The notes under the pieces are model-generated. The model worked only from the letters and a program-made list of their open reading frames with translations, was not told the DNA's origin and searched no databases. Of a DNA stretch of 64,000 nt, positions 10,963 through 21,943 are shown in pieces. A program made the translations under genes and the position numbers. Each line of letters starts with the position of its first letter. The stretch's first letter is position 1. Source of the DNA: Adiantum capillus-veneris (taxonomy: Eukaryota; Streptophyta; Polypodiopsida; Polypodiales; Pteridaceae); the NCBI GenBank assembly GCA_014529385.2, contig CM043968.1, forward strand, positions 21,443,484 through 21,507,483, read 5' to 3'.

Positions 10963-11438
10963 TATTGGGATTTGTGGCCATTGGCCTATACTGACAACTT
11001 GTGTGTGAACCATCTCTTCTACAGTCAGCAGACTAACTGGCGTGTGAACCATATGTTGTACAAACATCAAACTAGTTATCATATGACCATGTGAGGGCAT
11101 ATGGCTTATCACACACGGCATGGTGAATTGCACAACAATCCAAAAGCTATTCCTAGTCACCCTACTTTTTTAAGTTTTGGAGTCAACCTTGCTCTTTGGG
11201 GGTTACCCCTTGACCCTTGGGAAAGATGCTTATGTGACCCCTGAGATGTGCACCGAGCCATATGCAACTACTATTTAAGTAGCTACTTCTTTTACAGTTG
11301 GAAGTGTTATTGTTAGTTCATTATCAATCAAGTTATCTCTAATCTCTCTCTCTCTCTCTCTTGCATTGAGTAATTAGCGTGATAATTAAGTATGCCAATA
11401 TGAATGCTAGGTTTGCTAATCCTCGTTAATCTTTCTAA
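10963..11438 (+). repeat. 5' LTR of the gag-only element
   Basis: This matches 13090-13528 along its length. Shared stretches include TGTGTGTGAACCATCTCTT-like sequence near 11000, TAAGTAGCTACTTCTT near 11276 and GTGATAATTAAGTATGC near 11379. Both contain a short (CT)n run (11344-11361 here). The expected TG at the 5' end is TA here. Confidence 0.7.
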
Positions 11439-11455
11439 TTGGTATCACAACTATT
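11439..11455 (+). other. Primer binding site of the gag-only element
   Basis: TTGGTATCACAAC directly follows the 5' LTR and resembles TGGTATCAGAGC, the sequence complementary to the 3' end of initiator tRNA-Met used by most plant copia elements. Confidence 0.55.
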
Positions 11456-12310
11456 AGAGGTGATCAACACTTCTTAATCATCATTAGAATCCTTGGCGTC
11501 TCTATTATACTCTCCCCATTGCATACCTCATGCTTAATTACTGCTCAATTGGTTAGCATGAGCTTGTTCTCGAGTATAAAGACTCTACTCAGTGACTAGT
11601 AATTAGGTGCTTGTATTTGCCTTTTAGATTGCATTTCGGTGTCAATTTTGATATACTTTTCATCTCCAATCGATTTTTCTCCAAGCCTTAAATCATTGCA
11701 TCATTTGTGTGTGAAGAAAGTATTCTTTGAGCTCTTTCTGGCAAGCCCCTGACCACTGTATTTTGAGCTCTGTCCCCCCCCTAAACTCCATTGTCCATTT
11801 TATACTAAGTTAGGGTGTGTGTAGCTCTATCAAAGCCGATTTTCAATCTTTATTTTTGGAGGGCTTTGACACACAAGGCAAGTGGGCTTGGCAGGTAGTA
11901 GGTTGGTTCCTATTTTAGGGCGAGAGACGCGGTCTAGAGCTTGAATTGGGTAATCCAAATTGGGATTGCCGGTTGGACATGAAGTTGGCATTCAAATTCA
12001 ATGTTTTGAAGGTGGACGGGTTCGTAAGTGGGAGGTCCCATGAGCTGTTGGCCCCTACCGGACTTGAAGTCCATATACTCCACCTTTGGGCATTCTTCGG
12101 CTTCGCAAGCAATAAGTCCCGCGAGTGCAAAAGGCAAGCCAGCTAGTCTCAGCAAAGAAAGCCTTCACACGACATTGCAAGCCTCAAAACTCCCCGACCT
12201 TACATAGAGGCTTTTCTTGCCTGTTGTAAAGTAGAGAAAGGTGAAGGACCTAAATATTAAGCAGTCCTCCAAGGGCCTCTTTCCATGCTTCTTCCCTTCC
12301 TTGAAGACTC

Positions 12311-12870
12311 TTGGAAACAAAGGATTCAATTCAAGCATCAAAGGGTGTTCAAAAAGGTTTTCAAAGGCTTGCAAAACTCTTTAATGGTTTCACATCTCAA
12401 CTTTTAAACATAAAGACAAATTCAAGCAAACGCTTCGAGCAACAAAAGCCTCAAGCTTCAAGGAAAACACTCTCTCTCTCTTTCACTCCTTTTCCTATTC
12501 TTTTTATATTTCAAAGCTAAAAATTCTTGTATCCAAGGAATTATCTTTGCAATGTATGTAATTGTTCTCTTTTTTTAGATGATTTGAATTTGTGCTACTA
12601 TGAGGAGACAAACAATGTTCTTGGAGAATCTCCAAGCAATAAGAATACTCCATCTAGCACTATGAGTGCGAGGAGATATCCACCTTCAAGGAAAAGAGCA
12701 GTAACATCATCAACAACCCATTTCCTAGCACTACATCTAGTTCTGCATCCAATAAAGGTATCAAGAAATGCTACGAATGTAGAAAGCTCGGACATATAGC
12801 AAAGGATTGTTGGAGGTTTGAAGCTTGTACACACACTGTGGAAAGATGTGGCATCCATCTTGTAAGTGTC
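12311..12870 (+). pseudogene. Broken gag with two CCHC zinc knuckles
   Basis: Frames at 12311-12520 and 12527-12740 share residue patterns with the second copy (QKGFQRLAK, SQLLNIK, SRKTLSLS; then DDLNLCY-EETN). This shows they descend from a common coding sequence. At 12769-12810 the translation is CYECRKLGHIAKDC, a perfect CX2CX4HX4C knuckle. A second knuckle, C-T-H then CGKMWHPSCKC, lies at 12826-12869 but is split by two extra bases in an AC run. Gag packages element RNA into virus-like particles. At least two frameshifts and several stops prevent translation of a full protein. Confidence 0.7.
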
Positions 12871-13089
12871 ATAGGTTAACCTTAGCCTCATTGTTTTTGG
12901 ATTCATCTTTGAGGACAACTCTGTCTGTGTGGACAACTTAGTCACATAAGATAATCATGGTTTGTGGGGGAGGTGTCTTTGGCTTTCATGGCATCATAAT
13001 CCATTGAGTCATTATAACTTTTGTGGTCTAGCCTTTGCGATAATCTTTGTAGCGGGTCACAAATCTAGTCCAAAGACCAAGGGGAGGTT

Positions 13090-13528
13090 TGTCGGGATTG
13101 TGGTCTTTGGCTTATATTCATAATTGGTGTGTGAACCATCTCTTTTATAGGCAGCATTCTAGTCATCATTTGAACATGTGAGGACACATGAGCACACGCA
13201 TGACTTGGTAAGTCACATAAGAGTCCAAAATTTATTCTTAGTCACCCTATCTTTTTTCCATTTTGTAGAGCCAACCTTGCCCCACTTGACCCTGAAGAAG
13301 ATGTTTATGTGACCCTTGAGAGGTGAACTTAAACATATGCATCTACTATATAAGTAGCTACTTCTTGTATACTTCAAATATTATTGTTAATTCATTATCA
13401 ATAAAGTTACATTTGAGTCTACAAAATCTCTCTCTCTCTCTCTCTCTTACATTGAGTGATTATTGTGATAATTAAGTATGCTAATATGGAAGCTACACTT
13501 GCTAAGCCCTCCTAATCATTTCACTCAC
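13090..13528 (+). repeat. 3' LTR of the gag-only element
   Basis: It begins TGTCGGGATTGTGG, directly after the polypurine tract AAGGGGAGGTT (13079-13089). It matches the 5' LTR at 10963, including the (CT)n run at 13427-13447. The right end is uncertain by about 10 bp. Confidence 0.7.
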
Positions 13529-13694
13529 CATTACCCATATTGCCCTATCTCTAGTAAGCTATTTATTTTAGGGAGATCATGTTTCTCTTCACTTTCAAGG
13601 ATTTAGTAATGTAAGACCCTCCCTTGGATAGTAGGAGACGTTGTTCTTGCATCAATATGGCATCTTGTTCAATGCAAAGCTAGTGGCCCAACCC

Positions 13695-13886
13695 TGAAGG
13701 AGTACGAGCGGAAGTGCGACGCGAGAGAGAGTGCGAGAAGAAGAGCACGACGATATGGTGAACTCGCTCTACTGTAATGTGTAGAGCATAGTGAGTTCTT
13801 ATTAGGTTTTTACAAAAGAATGTGTGTACATACCTGGCGGCCCGCCCACTTACCTGGGCGACCACATTGGGCTTTATACCCCAACA
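13695..13886 (-). repeat. 3' LTR of Copia-1
   Basis: 192 bp, starting TGTTGGGGTATAAAG on the minus strand and ending CTCCTTCA. It differs from the other LTR at about three sites, all transitions. The TATAAA-like box close to the start may serve as LTR promoter (inference). Confidence 0.95.
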
Positions 13887-13975
13887 ACCTCCCCCTTAAA
13901 GTCCCATGTGGTACTTTAAGTGTGAGAGAAGCTACTATACAAGCTAATATACAAGAGATGTAGAGAAGTGATGTA

Positions 13976-15406
13976 CTACCCTACACCTAACTGCTTGCGA
14001 AAATGCGCAAAGCTCTCTGAGGGAAGTCCTTTTGTAAGTAGATCAGCAGGATTTTCTGTGGTGTGAACTTTGACAAGCTGAAGTTGCTTATCCTCGAGCA
14101 TTTCCCTGATGAAATGATACTTCACATCCACATGCTTTGTCTTTGAGTGATAAAATGGATTGCGAGCCAATTGTATAGCACTTTGACTATCAAAATATAA
14201 CACAGGCATCTCTTCTTTGATTCCCAAATTTGTTACTAGTCGATTAAGCCAAATTGATTCTTTGCATGCCTCTGATACTGCAACATATTCAGCCTCTGTA
14301 TTAGACTGAGTAACACAATCTTGTAATCTAGAACGCCATGATACTGCTCCACTAGCCAATGTAAAGACATACCCTGACGTAGACCTTCGGTTGTCTAAGT
14401 CACCTGCATAATCTGAGTCTGTAAAACCCTTTACACTTAGCTCATGACTCCCATAGCATATACGCATACTCTTTGTAGCTTTCAGGTATCTCAATATTCC
14501 TTTCACTGCCTCCCAATGTTTCTTGCCTGGGTTTGACATGTATCGACTTACTACTCCCACTGCAAATGCAATGTCTGTGCGAGTAGCAATCATTGCATAC
14601 ATCAAACTACCCACTGCAGACGCATATGGAATCTTATCCATTTCAGCCTGTTCTTCCTCAGACACAGGACAATCTTGTTTGCTAAGTTTCACATATGGTG
14701 GCAATGGAACACTCAGTGCCTTTCCCTTCTCCATATTGAAACGTTGCAAAACCTTGTCAATATACTCTGTTTGAGATAACCAAATCAACTTCTTTGATCT
14801 GTCTCTCTCAATGCGCATACCAAGTATATGACTTGCCTCACCCATGTCTTTCATGTCAAACGATTTTGCCATCTTTGACTTCAAAGCTGAAATTTCTTCC
14901 AAGTGCTTGCCAGCAATCAACATGTCATCCACATACAAAATAAGGATCAGCCAACTACCATCCTTAGCCTTCTTTGTATGTAGACAGTGATCGAACTCAC
15001 TACGTTTGTAGCCTTGAGAAAGCATAAACTTGTGGAATTTATGGTACCATGTCCTCGGTGATTGTTTTAAGCCATAAAGACTCTTTAACAACTGGCATAC
15101 CCAATCTTCCTTGCCTTCCTCAACAAACCCTTTTGGCTGCTGCATGTAAATTTCCACATCTAAATCACCATGCAAGAATGCTGTCTTGACATCCATTTGG
15201 TGCAACACCAAATCTAATATGGAAACCAATGCAAGAAAGCATCTCAATGTAGTCATCTTGACCACCGGAGAGAAGACTTCATCAAAGTAAATGCCTTGTT
15301 CTTGCTTAAAGCCCTTGGCAACAAGCCTTGCTTTGTACTTTGGCTGACTATCATGAGCGGTGATCTTATACCTGTAAACCCATTTACAAGGTAGAGCCTT
15401 TTTGCC
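13976..15406 (-). pseudogene. pol: Copia-1 reverse transcriptase and RNase H
   Basis: A long frame (429 codons in 13976-15265, continuing upstream in frame to a stop at 15407) carries DVKTAFLHGDLDVEIYM, LYGLKQSPRTWY and the catalytic LYVDDMLIAGK. These are copia reverse transcriptase motifs. RNase H follows with FTDSDYAGDLDNRRSTSGY, NTEAEYVAVSEA and TKHVDVKYHFIRE. All expected acidic catalytic residues are visible. A single nonsense codon at 15407-15409, within L-P-stop-G-K-K, separates it from the integrase part; otherwise the frame is continuous. It would copy element RNA into DNA if the polyprotein were read through. Confidence 0.92.
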
Positions 15407-16489
15407 CTATGGTAATTTAACTAGCTTCCATGTCTTGTTTTTATGCAGAGCTGTCATCTGTGACTGCATGGCCAATTGCCAATTCCCGGAGTCCTTCATT
15501 TGCACTGCTTCCTTGTAACATGAAGGCTCATTGCAATCAGTCAACATGACATAGTTCATAGATGGAAAAAACCTATCAAGAGGTCGCGTGACACGTCCAG
15601 ATCTATGCACAATAGGTGGCTCAGGCTCAGCCACAACCTGTGGTTCCACTCTATCCTGTCCTTGCTCCTCTTGAGCCCTGACATTTTGTCTTGCATGTGC
15701 AGGTTCATCTTCTTGGAAGAAAACTCTTCTAATCTCCTCAACCCTCTCTGGTTTAGGATGATATTTGGATTCATTAAAGTGAACATCATTGCTGCGGACA
15801 ACCTTTTTGGATTCGGGATCCCAAAGTCTGTACCCCATCTCACCAGAATTACCATAGCCTAGAAAGATGCACTTTCTACTCTTTGGCTCAAGTTTGTTCC
15901 TAAATTCCTTTGGAACGTGAGTATATGCCTCACAGCCAAAGACTCTGAGATGCTTGTATGAGGGCATTTTGCCTGACCATACCATCTCTGGCACTGAATC
16001 CTTTTGCAAAACCTTGCTAGGAGATCTATTTACAAGATGAACAGCTGTTGATACAGCTTCAGCCCAAAACCCATTTGGCAGCTGTGCATTAGACAACATA
16101 CTTCTGACCTTCTCTTGTATGGTCCTATTCATCCTCTCAGCAACACCATTTTGAGGAGGATTGTAAGGAGCAGTAAGTTCACGTTTTATACCTTTTGACT
16201 CACAAAAGTCCTGAAAGGCCTTTGAAACATACTCTCCACCATTGTCAGTGCGTAAGCATTTAAGCTTCTTGCCACTCTGATTCTCCACAAGTGTCACAAA
16301 CGTTTTGAAAACACTAAACACTTCATCCTTGTGCTTGAGAAAGTAAACCCATACTTTCCTCGAGTAATCATCTATAAATGTCATAAAGTAAGAAGCTCCC
16401 CGTAGAGATAGGTTAGGCATAGGTCCACACAAATCACTATGAACAAGTGCCAACTGTGTATCTCTTCTACTGCTTCCATGCTTATGTGG
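15407..16489 (-). pseudogene. pol: Copia-1 integrase
   Basis: The frame contains HSDLCGPMPNLSLRGASYF, FIDDYSRKVWVYF, CLRTDNGGEY and the NGVAERMNRTI block. This gives the D, D and E of the integrase catalytic core. It is followed by the copia GKMPSYKHLRVFGCEAY region and a RLWDPESKKVVRSNDVHFNE stretch. It is in the same frame as the protease upstream and the reverse transcriptase downstream, separated by single stop codons at about 16490 and 15407. The integrase inserts the DNA copy into the chromosome. Confidence 0.9.
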
Positions 16490-17146
16490 CTACTGTGTTT
16501 GCTTACCATACAGACAATGTTCACAGAATTCAAAATCATTAAATGAAAAGCCAGGCAAATAACCAGAACGAGACAAGATTTCCATTCCCTTCTTGGACAT
16601 ATGTCCTAACTGGCTATGCCACAAAGAAACGTTCGGCTGCTCAGTTACATTGATTACATTTTTAGAGACATTTGATACATAAATCATGTAAAGTCCTCCA
16701 GACTTTACTCCATGTGCTACTGTCATAGAACCCTTGGATATCTTCCACATGTTCTGTCCAAAAGTGGTGACGTAGCCAGCATCATCAAGTAAACCTGTGC
16801 TGATCAAGCTCTTTGTCATTGCGGGAACATGTCTCACATTCTTCAGCGTGAAAGAAGAGCCATTCTGAAACTTCAATTGAACATCTCCAACACCTAAGAT
16901 CTCACATGTCTTCCCATTGCCTAGCCGAACATGATCTTTAGTGGTCACATAAGAGGTAAACCACTCCTTGTTTGGAGACACATGAAGTGATGCCCCTGAG
17001 TCTATAATCCAGTCACTCAGTGCATTTCCATCAGATGCTGTAAGAAGAGCTGAGTCCATTGTATTCTTCAAGAAGTAGATGTCTCCTGACACTAGACTGT
17101 CATCCTCTGCAACGGTGTTTGTCAAATTTATTTCTTGAATCTTCAC
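16490..17146 (-). pseudogene. pol: Copia-1 protease and pre-integrase domain
   Basis: It contains DWIIDSGASLHVSP, the aspartic protease active site (DSG), then VPAMTKSLISTGLL. The gag-pre-integrase block SLWHSQLGHMSKKGMEIL ends with a zinc-binding H-C-C pattern (FCEHCLYGKQTQ). A TAG closes the frame at 16490. The frame is shifted relative to gag: the change occurs between the zinc knuckle and about 17146. Confidence 0.88.
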
Positions 17147-17174
17147 TGAGGACTTGTTCTTCTCACCATGGTCT

Positions 17175-17957
17175 TCAGCTTTCTCTTTGCCTTTTTCCAG
17201 CTTTCCATTCTCTGCAGTCTCTTTTCATGTGACCCTTCTTGCCACAATGGTAGCATTCTATGTCACTCTTGCCTTTAGCACTGCGGGACTTGCTACGAGA
17301 CTGATTCCTCTTTCCACCTTTGTACTTTTCTTTGGTCCTTCCCCTGACAACTAAGGCTGTTCCTTTGCCTTTGTCCATTGTCTTTCTATTGGTTTCTTCA
17401 GTAAGCAGACTTCCTTCTACACCTGCTCTGTTCAAACCATCTGGAGGTGCAGAATTAATCAAAGCTGTGCGAAAAGTGTCTCAACTTTCTGGCAATGTGA
17501 TCAACAGGAACATAGCTCTAACAGGTTCATCAAACTTGACACCTTGAGCTGACAATTGACTATAGATTGTGTTGAATTCATTCAGATGATTGGACATAGG
17601 TGTCCCTTCTTTCATCTTCTAATCAACAAGCTTCTTAAGCCAGTATACCTGTGAAGCTGCACTCTGCTTCTCATAAAGATCACTCAGCTTTAACCATGCT
17701 TGATAAGCCGACATCTCGTTTGCTACATTGAAGTAAACGCTTTCTGCCAAAGTCAGCATAATGGTAGAAAGTGCCAATTCATCCATTTCGCTCCATTCAT
17801 CTTCGTCCATATCTTCTAGTTTTATCCCCTTGAGCTTTATAGGTTTTATCTGCTTCTTTTGTACCAACACGTGCCAAATCTGCTTCTTCCACAATGGGAA
17901 ATTGATTCCATCCAGCTTCTTGATATTGTAAAGAGCAGTGTCCTGTGATCCAGCCAT
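17175..17957 (-). pseudogene. gag: Copia-1 gag with CCHC zinc knuckle
   Basis: Translation begins MAGSQDTALYNIKKLDGINF at 17957, a typical copia gag start (LDG-NF-LWK). The frame is interrupted by a TAG near 17616 and a TGA near 17475 (within PES-stop-DTF), then continues to YHCGKKGHMKRDC. That knuckle (CX2CX4HX4C) is at 17214-17255. After it the frame shifts by one base before the protease. Gag forms the particle shell and binds RNA. Confidence 0.88.
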
Positions 17958-19041
17958 AGCTACGCTTCACAGTAGTTTACTTTCCTGGGAAAAATTCGGC
18001 AGAGTTTCCCCTGTAAACTGACCTCTGAACCAATATCAACCTGTCAAATGAACCAAGAAAGCTTCAGATTCTGCAGAAATTTTGGCAGAGTCTCCTTTGT
18101 AAAATGGCTCTGGTGTACTAAAAACAGACTAGAAAATAGCTCAAAAAACCACTGTCTCTCTAACACTGTAAGCTGTGGGTAAACCTGTCCTGCACCTGTA
18201 CTGTCTCTGACTGTCCTGTCACTGTCTTGTAAGCATAGACTGCGACAATGCCTCAACGGCAGTAAAGCAAAGATGCAATCCCAACTGTCTAACTCACAGT
18301 CAATACATCCTAGCTGCCTATCTAAGGGTGCTCGAGGGATCGCTCCAAGACCTGTATCACCGAAAGGATCTCAACATTCGAGAATCCCCCTGCTCAATAA
18401 AACCTCACTCGACCCTCAACAAAGGCTTCAGTAAATCTGACAGTACATAGACTTCCCACAAAGTCATACATCCACAAATTTCCCACTGTATGCTGTAACC
18501 GCTGCGGCGGTTGTTTGCTGTGTGACTCACAGCCAGCAAACCCTCAACAGACATACATCATCTCTGACAATATATCCCATGTGGAAGTACCTGCAATGTC
18601 AGGATGAAATCTGGAATATCAAGAAGCAAACACAAGCTACTTGATGAACTAGTGGATGTCGCCTACAGCCTGTGTGTAGATGCGCCCGTGTCGTATGTGA
18701 CACGCCTCCAAGAACTGTGAGCCGTCCTTCGATGTGTAGACAGCCACAAATCAACACTCTGAGAGTGTCGATATCCTCAGCACCTGCAGTCGTAGGCCGA
18801 AAACCCCAAATTTGCAGAGTCGGATTTGCACCCGCTGAGACCACGTAGTCGAAAATGGCCTGCACAGAACTTTGTCGAAGCCGAACGGTGACCGAGATGA
18901 CCTCAGAATGAAATTCTGAGCACACCAAGCCCTACGAATTTACCCACAAGATTTGGGGCCGTGTCTTTGCCTGTCGAATTTCACTCCAATCTAAGCTAGT
19001 AACTCTAGCCTCCTGCAGTGCTGCCCCGAGCCTCGATCTGA
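17958..19041 (-). other. Untranslated leader of Copia-1
   Basis: About 1.08 kb separates the primer binding site from the gag start. No open frame with recognisable domains is present on either strand. The leader is long for a copia element and probably holds packaging and dimerisation signals (inference). Confidence 0.6.
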
Positions 19042-19053
19042 GCTCTGATACCA
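19042..19053 (-). other. Primer binding site of Copia-1
   Basis: On the minus strand TGGTATCAGAGC lies two bases inside the 5' LTR. It is complementary to the 3' end of plant initiator tRNA-Met. Confidence 0.93.
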
Positions 19054-19055
19054 GT

Positions 19056-19247
19056 TGAAGGAGTACGAGCGGAAGTGTGGCGCGAGAGAGAGTGCGAGAA
19101 GAAGAGCACGATGATATGGTGAACTCGCTCTACTGTAATGTGTAGAGCATAGTGAGTTCTTATTAGGTTTTTACAAAAGAATGTGTGTACATACCTGGCG
19201 GCCCGCCCACTTACCTGGGCGACCACATTGGGCTTTATACCCCAACA
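19056..19247 (-). repeat. 5' LTR of Copia-1
   Basis: 192 bp, near-identical to 13695-13886; followed on the plus strand by the target duplication AACCC. Confidence 0.95.
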
Positions 19248-19309
19248 AACCCTACCTTGAAATAGAAGCATTAACTAAAATAATCTCAAAAAGAGGCTAT
19301 GGGTATCCA

Positions 19310-19618
19310 CATAGTTTAACAAGACGATAGCTAATCAGTGAATGATGAGAATCCAAAAATTGTGACTTTGAAAAACTCCTTAATTGAACATCAAAAGTGT
19401 TTATGCATGAATTGATCAAAAAGCACTCTGGAATCCGTTGGAATTGAATCAAATTAGTTGTTGGACAACAATACTAGAATTGGGTCAAATCTGTAATAAT
19501 TTCAGATATGGAAATTTAATTGAGTACTTAAGAGAGACAACCTAAAATAAATGTTTAAAGTCTCTTGCTTACCTTGGTTGTGCACATGTAGTTGCCATGA
19601 AAGATACTCCCAGTTGAT
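19310..19618 (+). repeat. Dispersed repeat D, copy 2 (partial)
   Basis: This matches 4765-5055 of copy 1, including TTAGTTGTTGGACAA, CTAGAATTGGGTCAAATCTG and TTAAGAGAGACAACCTAAA. The match stops abruptly at about 19615, where sequence beginning TGTCAGG starts. This suggests another element was inserted there. Confidence 0.7.
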
Positions 19619-19740
19619 GTCAGGCCAAGGGTTAGGACACACATGAGGTACGTGGGGGTCTAAATATATAGCTAGGCCAAGGGCCTATATTTGGCACAAT
19701 TGGGTGGAGAAGAGCATGTGTTTGTTCCTGAGTTCTCACT
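19619..19740 (+). repeat. Possible short LTR of an unidentified element
   Basis: TGTCAGGCCAAGGGTTAGGA begins exactly where repeat D is interrupted. About 120 bp later TGGTATCGGAGC (19742-19753) resembles a tRNA-Met primer binding site. The arrangement looks like the end of a short 5' LTR. No matching 3' LTR was found in the window, so this is tentative. Confidence 0.4.
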
Positions 19741-19762
19741 GTGGTATCGGAGCGGTTAGGTT

Positions 19763-19781
19763 ATGGGGAGGAAGGGGAGTG
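19763..19781 (+). pseudogene. Start of an ORF split by Copia-2 (5' part)
   Basis: ATG at 19763 follows the primer-binding-site-like sequence and reads MGRKGS until Copia-2 begins at 19782. The same frame continues beyond Copia-2 at 24898. See the 3' part for details. Confidence 0.5.
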
Positions 19782-20008
19782 TGTTGGAATTAGGGTTGCA
19801 GAGAAACACACACAGCTTGGAGAAGATGAAGGAAGCTCAAGGCACACAATAGAGAGTGTGTTACTTGGTATGCAATGGAAAGATAGATAGCCCTAGAGTG
19901 ATGGGCATATATACAATGCTCGGGGGAAAAAACCTCCTAAAGAGGGAAAAAATGCCCCGGCGGTCCTAGTGTCTTCACACACATCACTACCACATGTATA
20001 TGGTAACA
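19782..20008 (-). repeat. 3' LTR of Copia-2
   Basis: 227 bp, starting TGTTACCATATACATGTGG on the minus strand and ending CCAACA. It adjoins the polypurine tract on its right side in plus coordinates. Confidence 0.94.
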
Positions 20009-20189
20009 AACCCCCCTGGAGTGATGCGGTGAATGAGAGCTGGCACATGAGTAAAGGGAAGTGCCATGCTCTAAGGACATGATCAGTCCACAAAGGGGAG
20101 TAAGCCCAAAGCTTTGCGGAAAGCTTCAAGCTTCTCACGAGACAATGCCTTTGTGAAAAGCTTTGCAAGGTTGTCCTGTGTTGGCACGT

Positions 20190-21420
20190 AAGCCAAGCTG
20201 ATCTCTCATGCTGAGAGCCTCTCCCTGACATAGTGGTAATGCACCTCAATGTGCTTTGTGCGAGTATGAAAAACTGGGTTCCTCACAACTGCCAATGCGC
20301 TCTGACTGTCAGTGTAGATAGTGTTGGCAGTGTCCTGTGCAACACCCAAATAAGCCATAAGGCATCTGAGCCATACACACTCAACTGTAGCTGTGAAGAT
20401 TGCACTGTACTCAACCTCACAACTCGAAGTGGCCACAGTAGGTTGCTTCTTGCTCAACCATGATATACATGAACTGCCAAGCATGAAACAAAAACCACTT
20501 GTGGACACTCGCGTGTCAAAACAACCAGCCCAATCTGAGTCCGGAAAAGCATGTAAGTCTGGCGGCAATGATCCCCCCTTGGGATAAAACAAGCCAAGAT
20601 GTAAAGTGCCATTAAAGTAGCGAAAAATCCTCTTGGCAGCCTGCCAATGCTTAGACCCAGGGCTATGCATAAATTTGATGACCTGTGAGACTGCAAACTG
20701 AATATCTGGCCTCGTGTTGCATACATAAATGAGGCAGCCAACAGCAAGATCGCCAACATCATATGTAGACTCAACTTCAAACGTGTTTCCATGGGAGTGG
20801 CAATAGGTTTGCAATCCTCAAGTCCAAACTTACATAGCAATGTCTCTATGTAACTTTTCTGACACAAGGCAATACCACCATCACACTGCTTAAACTGTAT
20901 ACCCAAATAATGATGCAACAACCCCAAATCTTCCATCTTGAAAGTAGCATTCAAATCAGCCTTAAATTCAGCAATATGTCTCTCATTTGGTCTAGTGATC
21001 AGCAAATCATAAACATAAAGAACCACGATGAGAAGTACATCACCCTCACGCTTTACATACAATGTGCTTTCTGTTGGACTGTTACGAAAGCCTCGTTTAA
21101 CCAAATGAGTGTCACATTTCTCATACCAAGCACGAGGAGATTGCTTCAACCCATACAAAGCCTTCTTACATCTGCACACTTTGTCCTCTGGTCCGTTTAT
21201 GACAAAACCGCAAGGCTGCGTTACATAAAATTCCTCAAATATGTCACCATTCAAGAAAGCAGTAACAATGTATGATTGATGTACATCCCAACCAAAATGA
21301 GCTGCCAATGCACATAGAAAACGCACTATAGTCATACAACAAGTGGGAGAAAAAGTCTCTTCATAATCTATGCCTTTTTGCTGTGCATAACCCTTTGCAA
21401 CAAGTCAAGCCTTATGGCGA
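20190..21420 (-). pseudogene. pol: Copia-2 reverse transcriptase and RNase H
   Basis: The frame at 20454-21335 shows SYIVTAFLNGDIFEEFYV, KALYGLKQSPRAWYEK and LLIVVLYVYDLL. The last is the YVDD box with the first catalytic aspartate replaced by tyrosine, so polymerase activity is expected to be lost. A frameshift near 20780 moves the coding to 20206-20814. There RNase H appears as DSDWAGCFDTRVSTSGFCF, SCEVEYSAIFTATVECVWL and RTKHIEVHYHYVRERLS. Upstream of 21335 the frame continues past a stop near 21405. Confidence 0.88.
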
Positions 21421-21943
21421 TCGATCTCACCATCCGGCTTGCGTTTCAACTTGTAAATCCACTTCGTACCAATGGCCTTTTTGCCAGGAGGCAAATCCCA
21501 TAAAGGCCATGTGTCATTTTCTATAAGTGCATCATATTCTGATTGCATGGCAGCCATCCAATTTTTTGAATTCTATGCTTCATCAAAAGACATAGGCTCC
21601 TCAACATCATGTAAGCTAGACACAGCCAAAGCATAACAATCTGATGCATAAGATGCATGGCGAGAGCCTGAACGAGTACGACTAGACAAAGGTGCATCCA
21701 ATTTATTGTCACGCAAAGTGTGCACCAGCCATTTTGGCATACCTCTAGCCTGCTCATTTTCAGCCCTTTCCTCATCAAGTACATCATGTACATCTGCATC
21801 AGCAATAGGCTGATCTATAACATTTTCAGAAACCCCCATAGGCTGTACATTTGTCTCATTGGAACTTACATTCGTATTTCCTCCACTGAAAAGAGGCAAC
21901 AAAGTGTCGATCATAAATGTCCTGTGAGCTTAAATTACTGTCT

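Larger units (their letters stand above)
10963..13528 (+). mobile_element. Gag-only LTR retroelement (TR-GAG-like), copy 1
   Basis: Two diverged direct repeats of about 440-480 bp flank a 1.65-kb centre. The centre starts with a TGGTATCA-type primer binding site and ends in a polypurine tract. It encodes gag-like sequence with two CCHC zinc knuckles but no protease, integrase or reverse transcriptase. A copy at 54012-55700 has the same gag-to-polypurine-tract arrangement. Non-autonomous LTR elements carrying only gag have been described in plants as TR-GAG; this element fits that structure. It has decayed: the gag frame is broken and the LTR ends have diverged. Confidence 0.65.
13695..19247 (-). 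mobile_element. Ty1/copia LTR retrotransposon Copia-1, complete in structure
   Basis: The 5.55-kb element runs on the minus strand. It has two 192-bp LTRs differing at about three positions, both TG...CA. A polypurine tract adjoins the 3' LTR (13887-13897) and a perfect TGGTATCAGAGC primer binding site lies at 19042-19053. The 5-bp target duplication AACCC is at 13690-13694 and 19248-19252. Domain order is gag, protease, integrase, reverse transcriptase, RNase H, as in Ty1/copia. The low LTR divergence suggests relatively recent insertion. Nonsense codons and one frameshift break the polyprotein, so it is not autonomous now. Confidence 0.96.

Noticed and set aside
13976-17957. Idea that stop codons in Copia-1 are corrected by U-to-C RNA editing, as in fern organelles
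   Set aside because: That editing is organellar, while this is a nuclear LTR element; there is also a true frameshift, which base editing cannot repair.
13695-19247. Possibility that Copia-1 is an active autonomous element
   Set aside because: LTRs are young, but at least four nonsense codons and one frameshift interrupt gag-pol.
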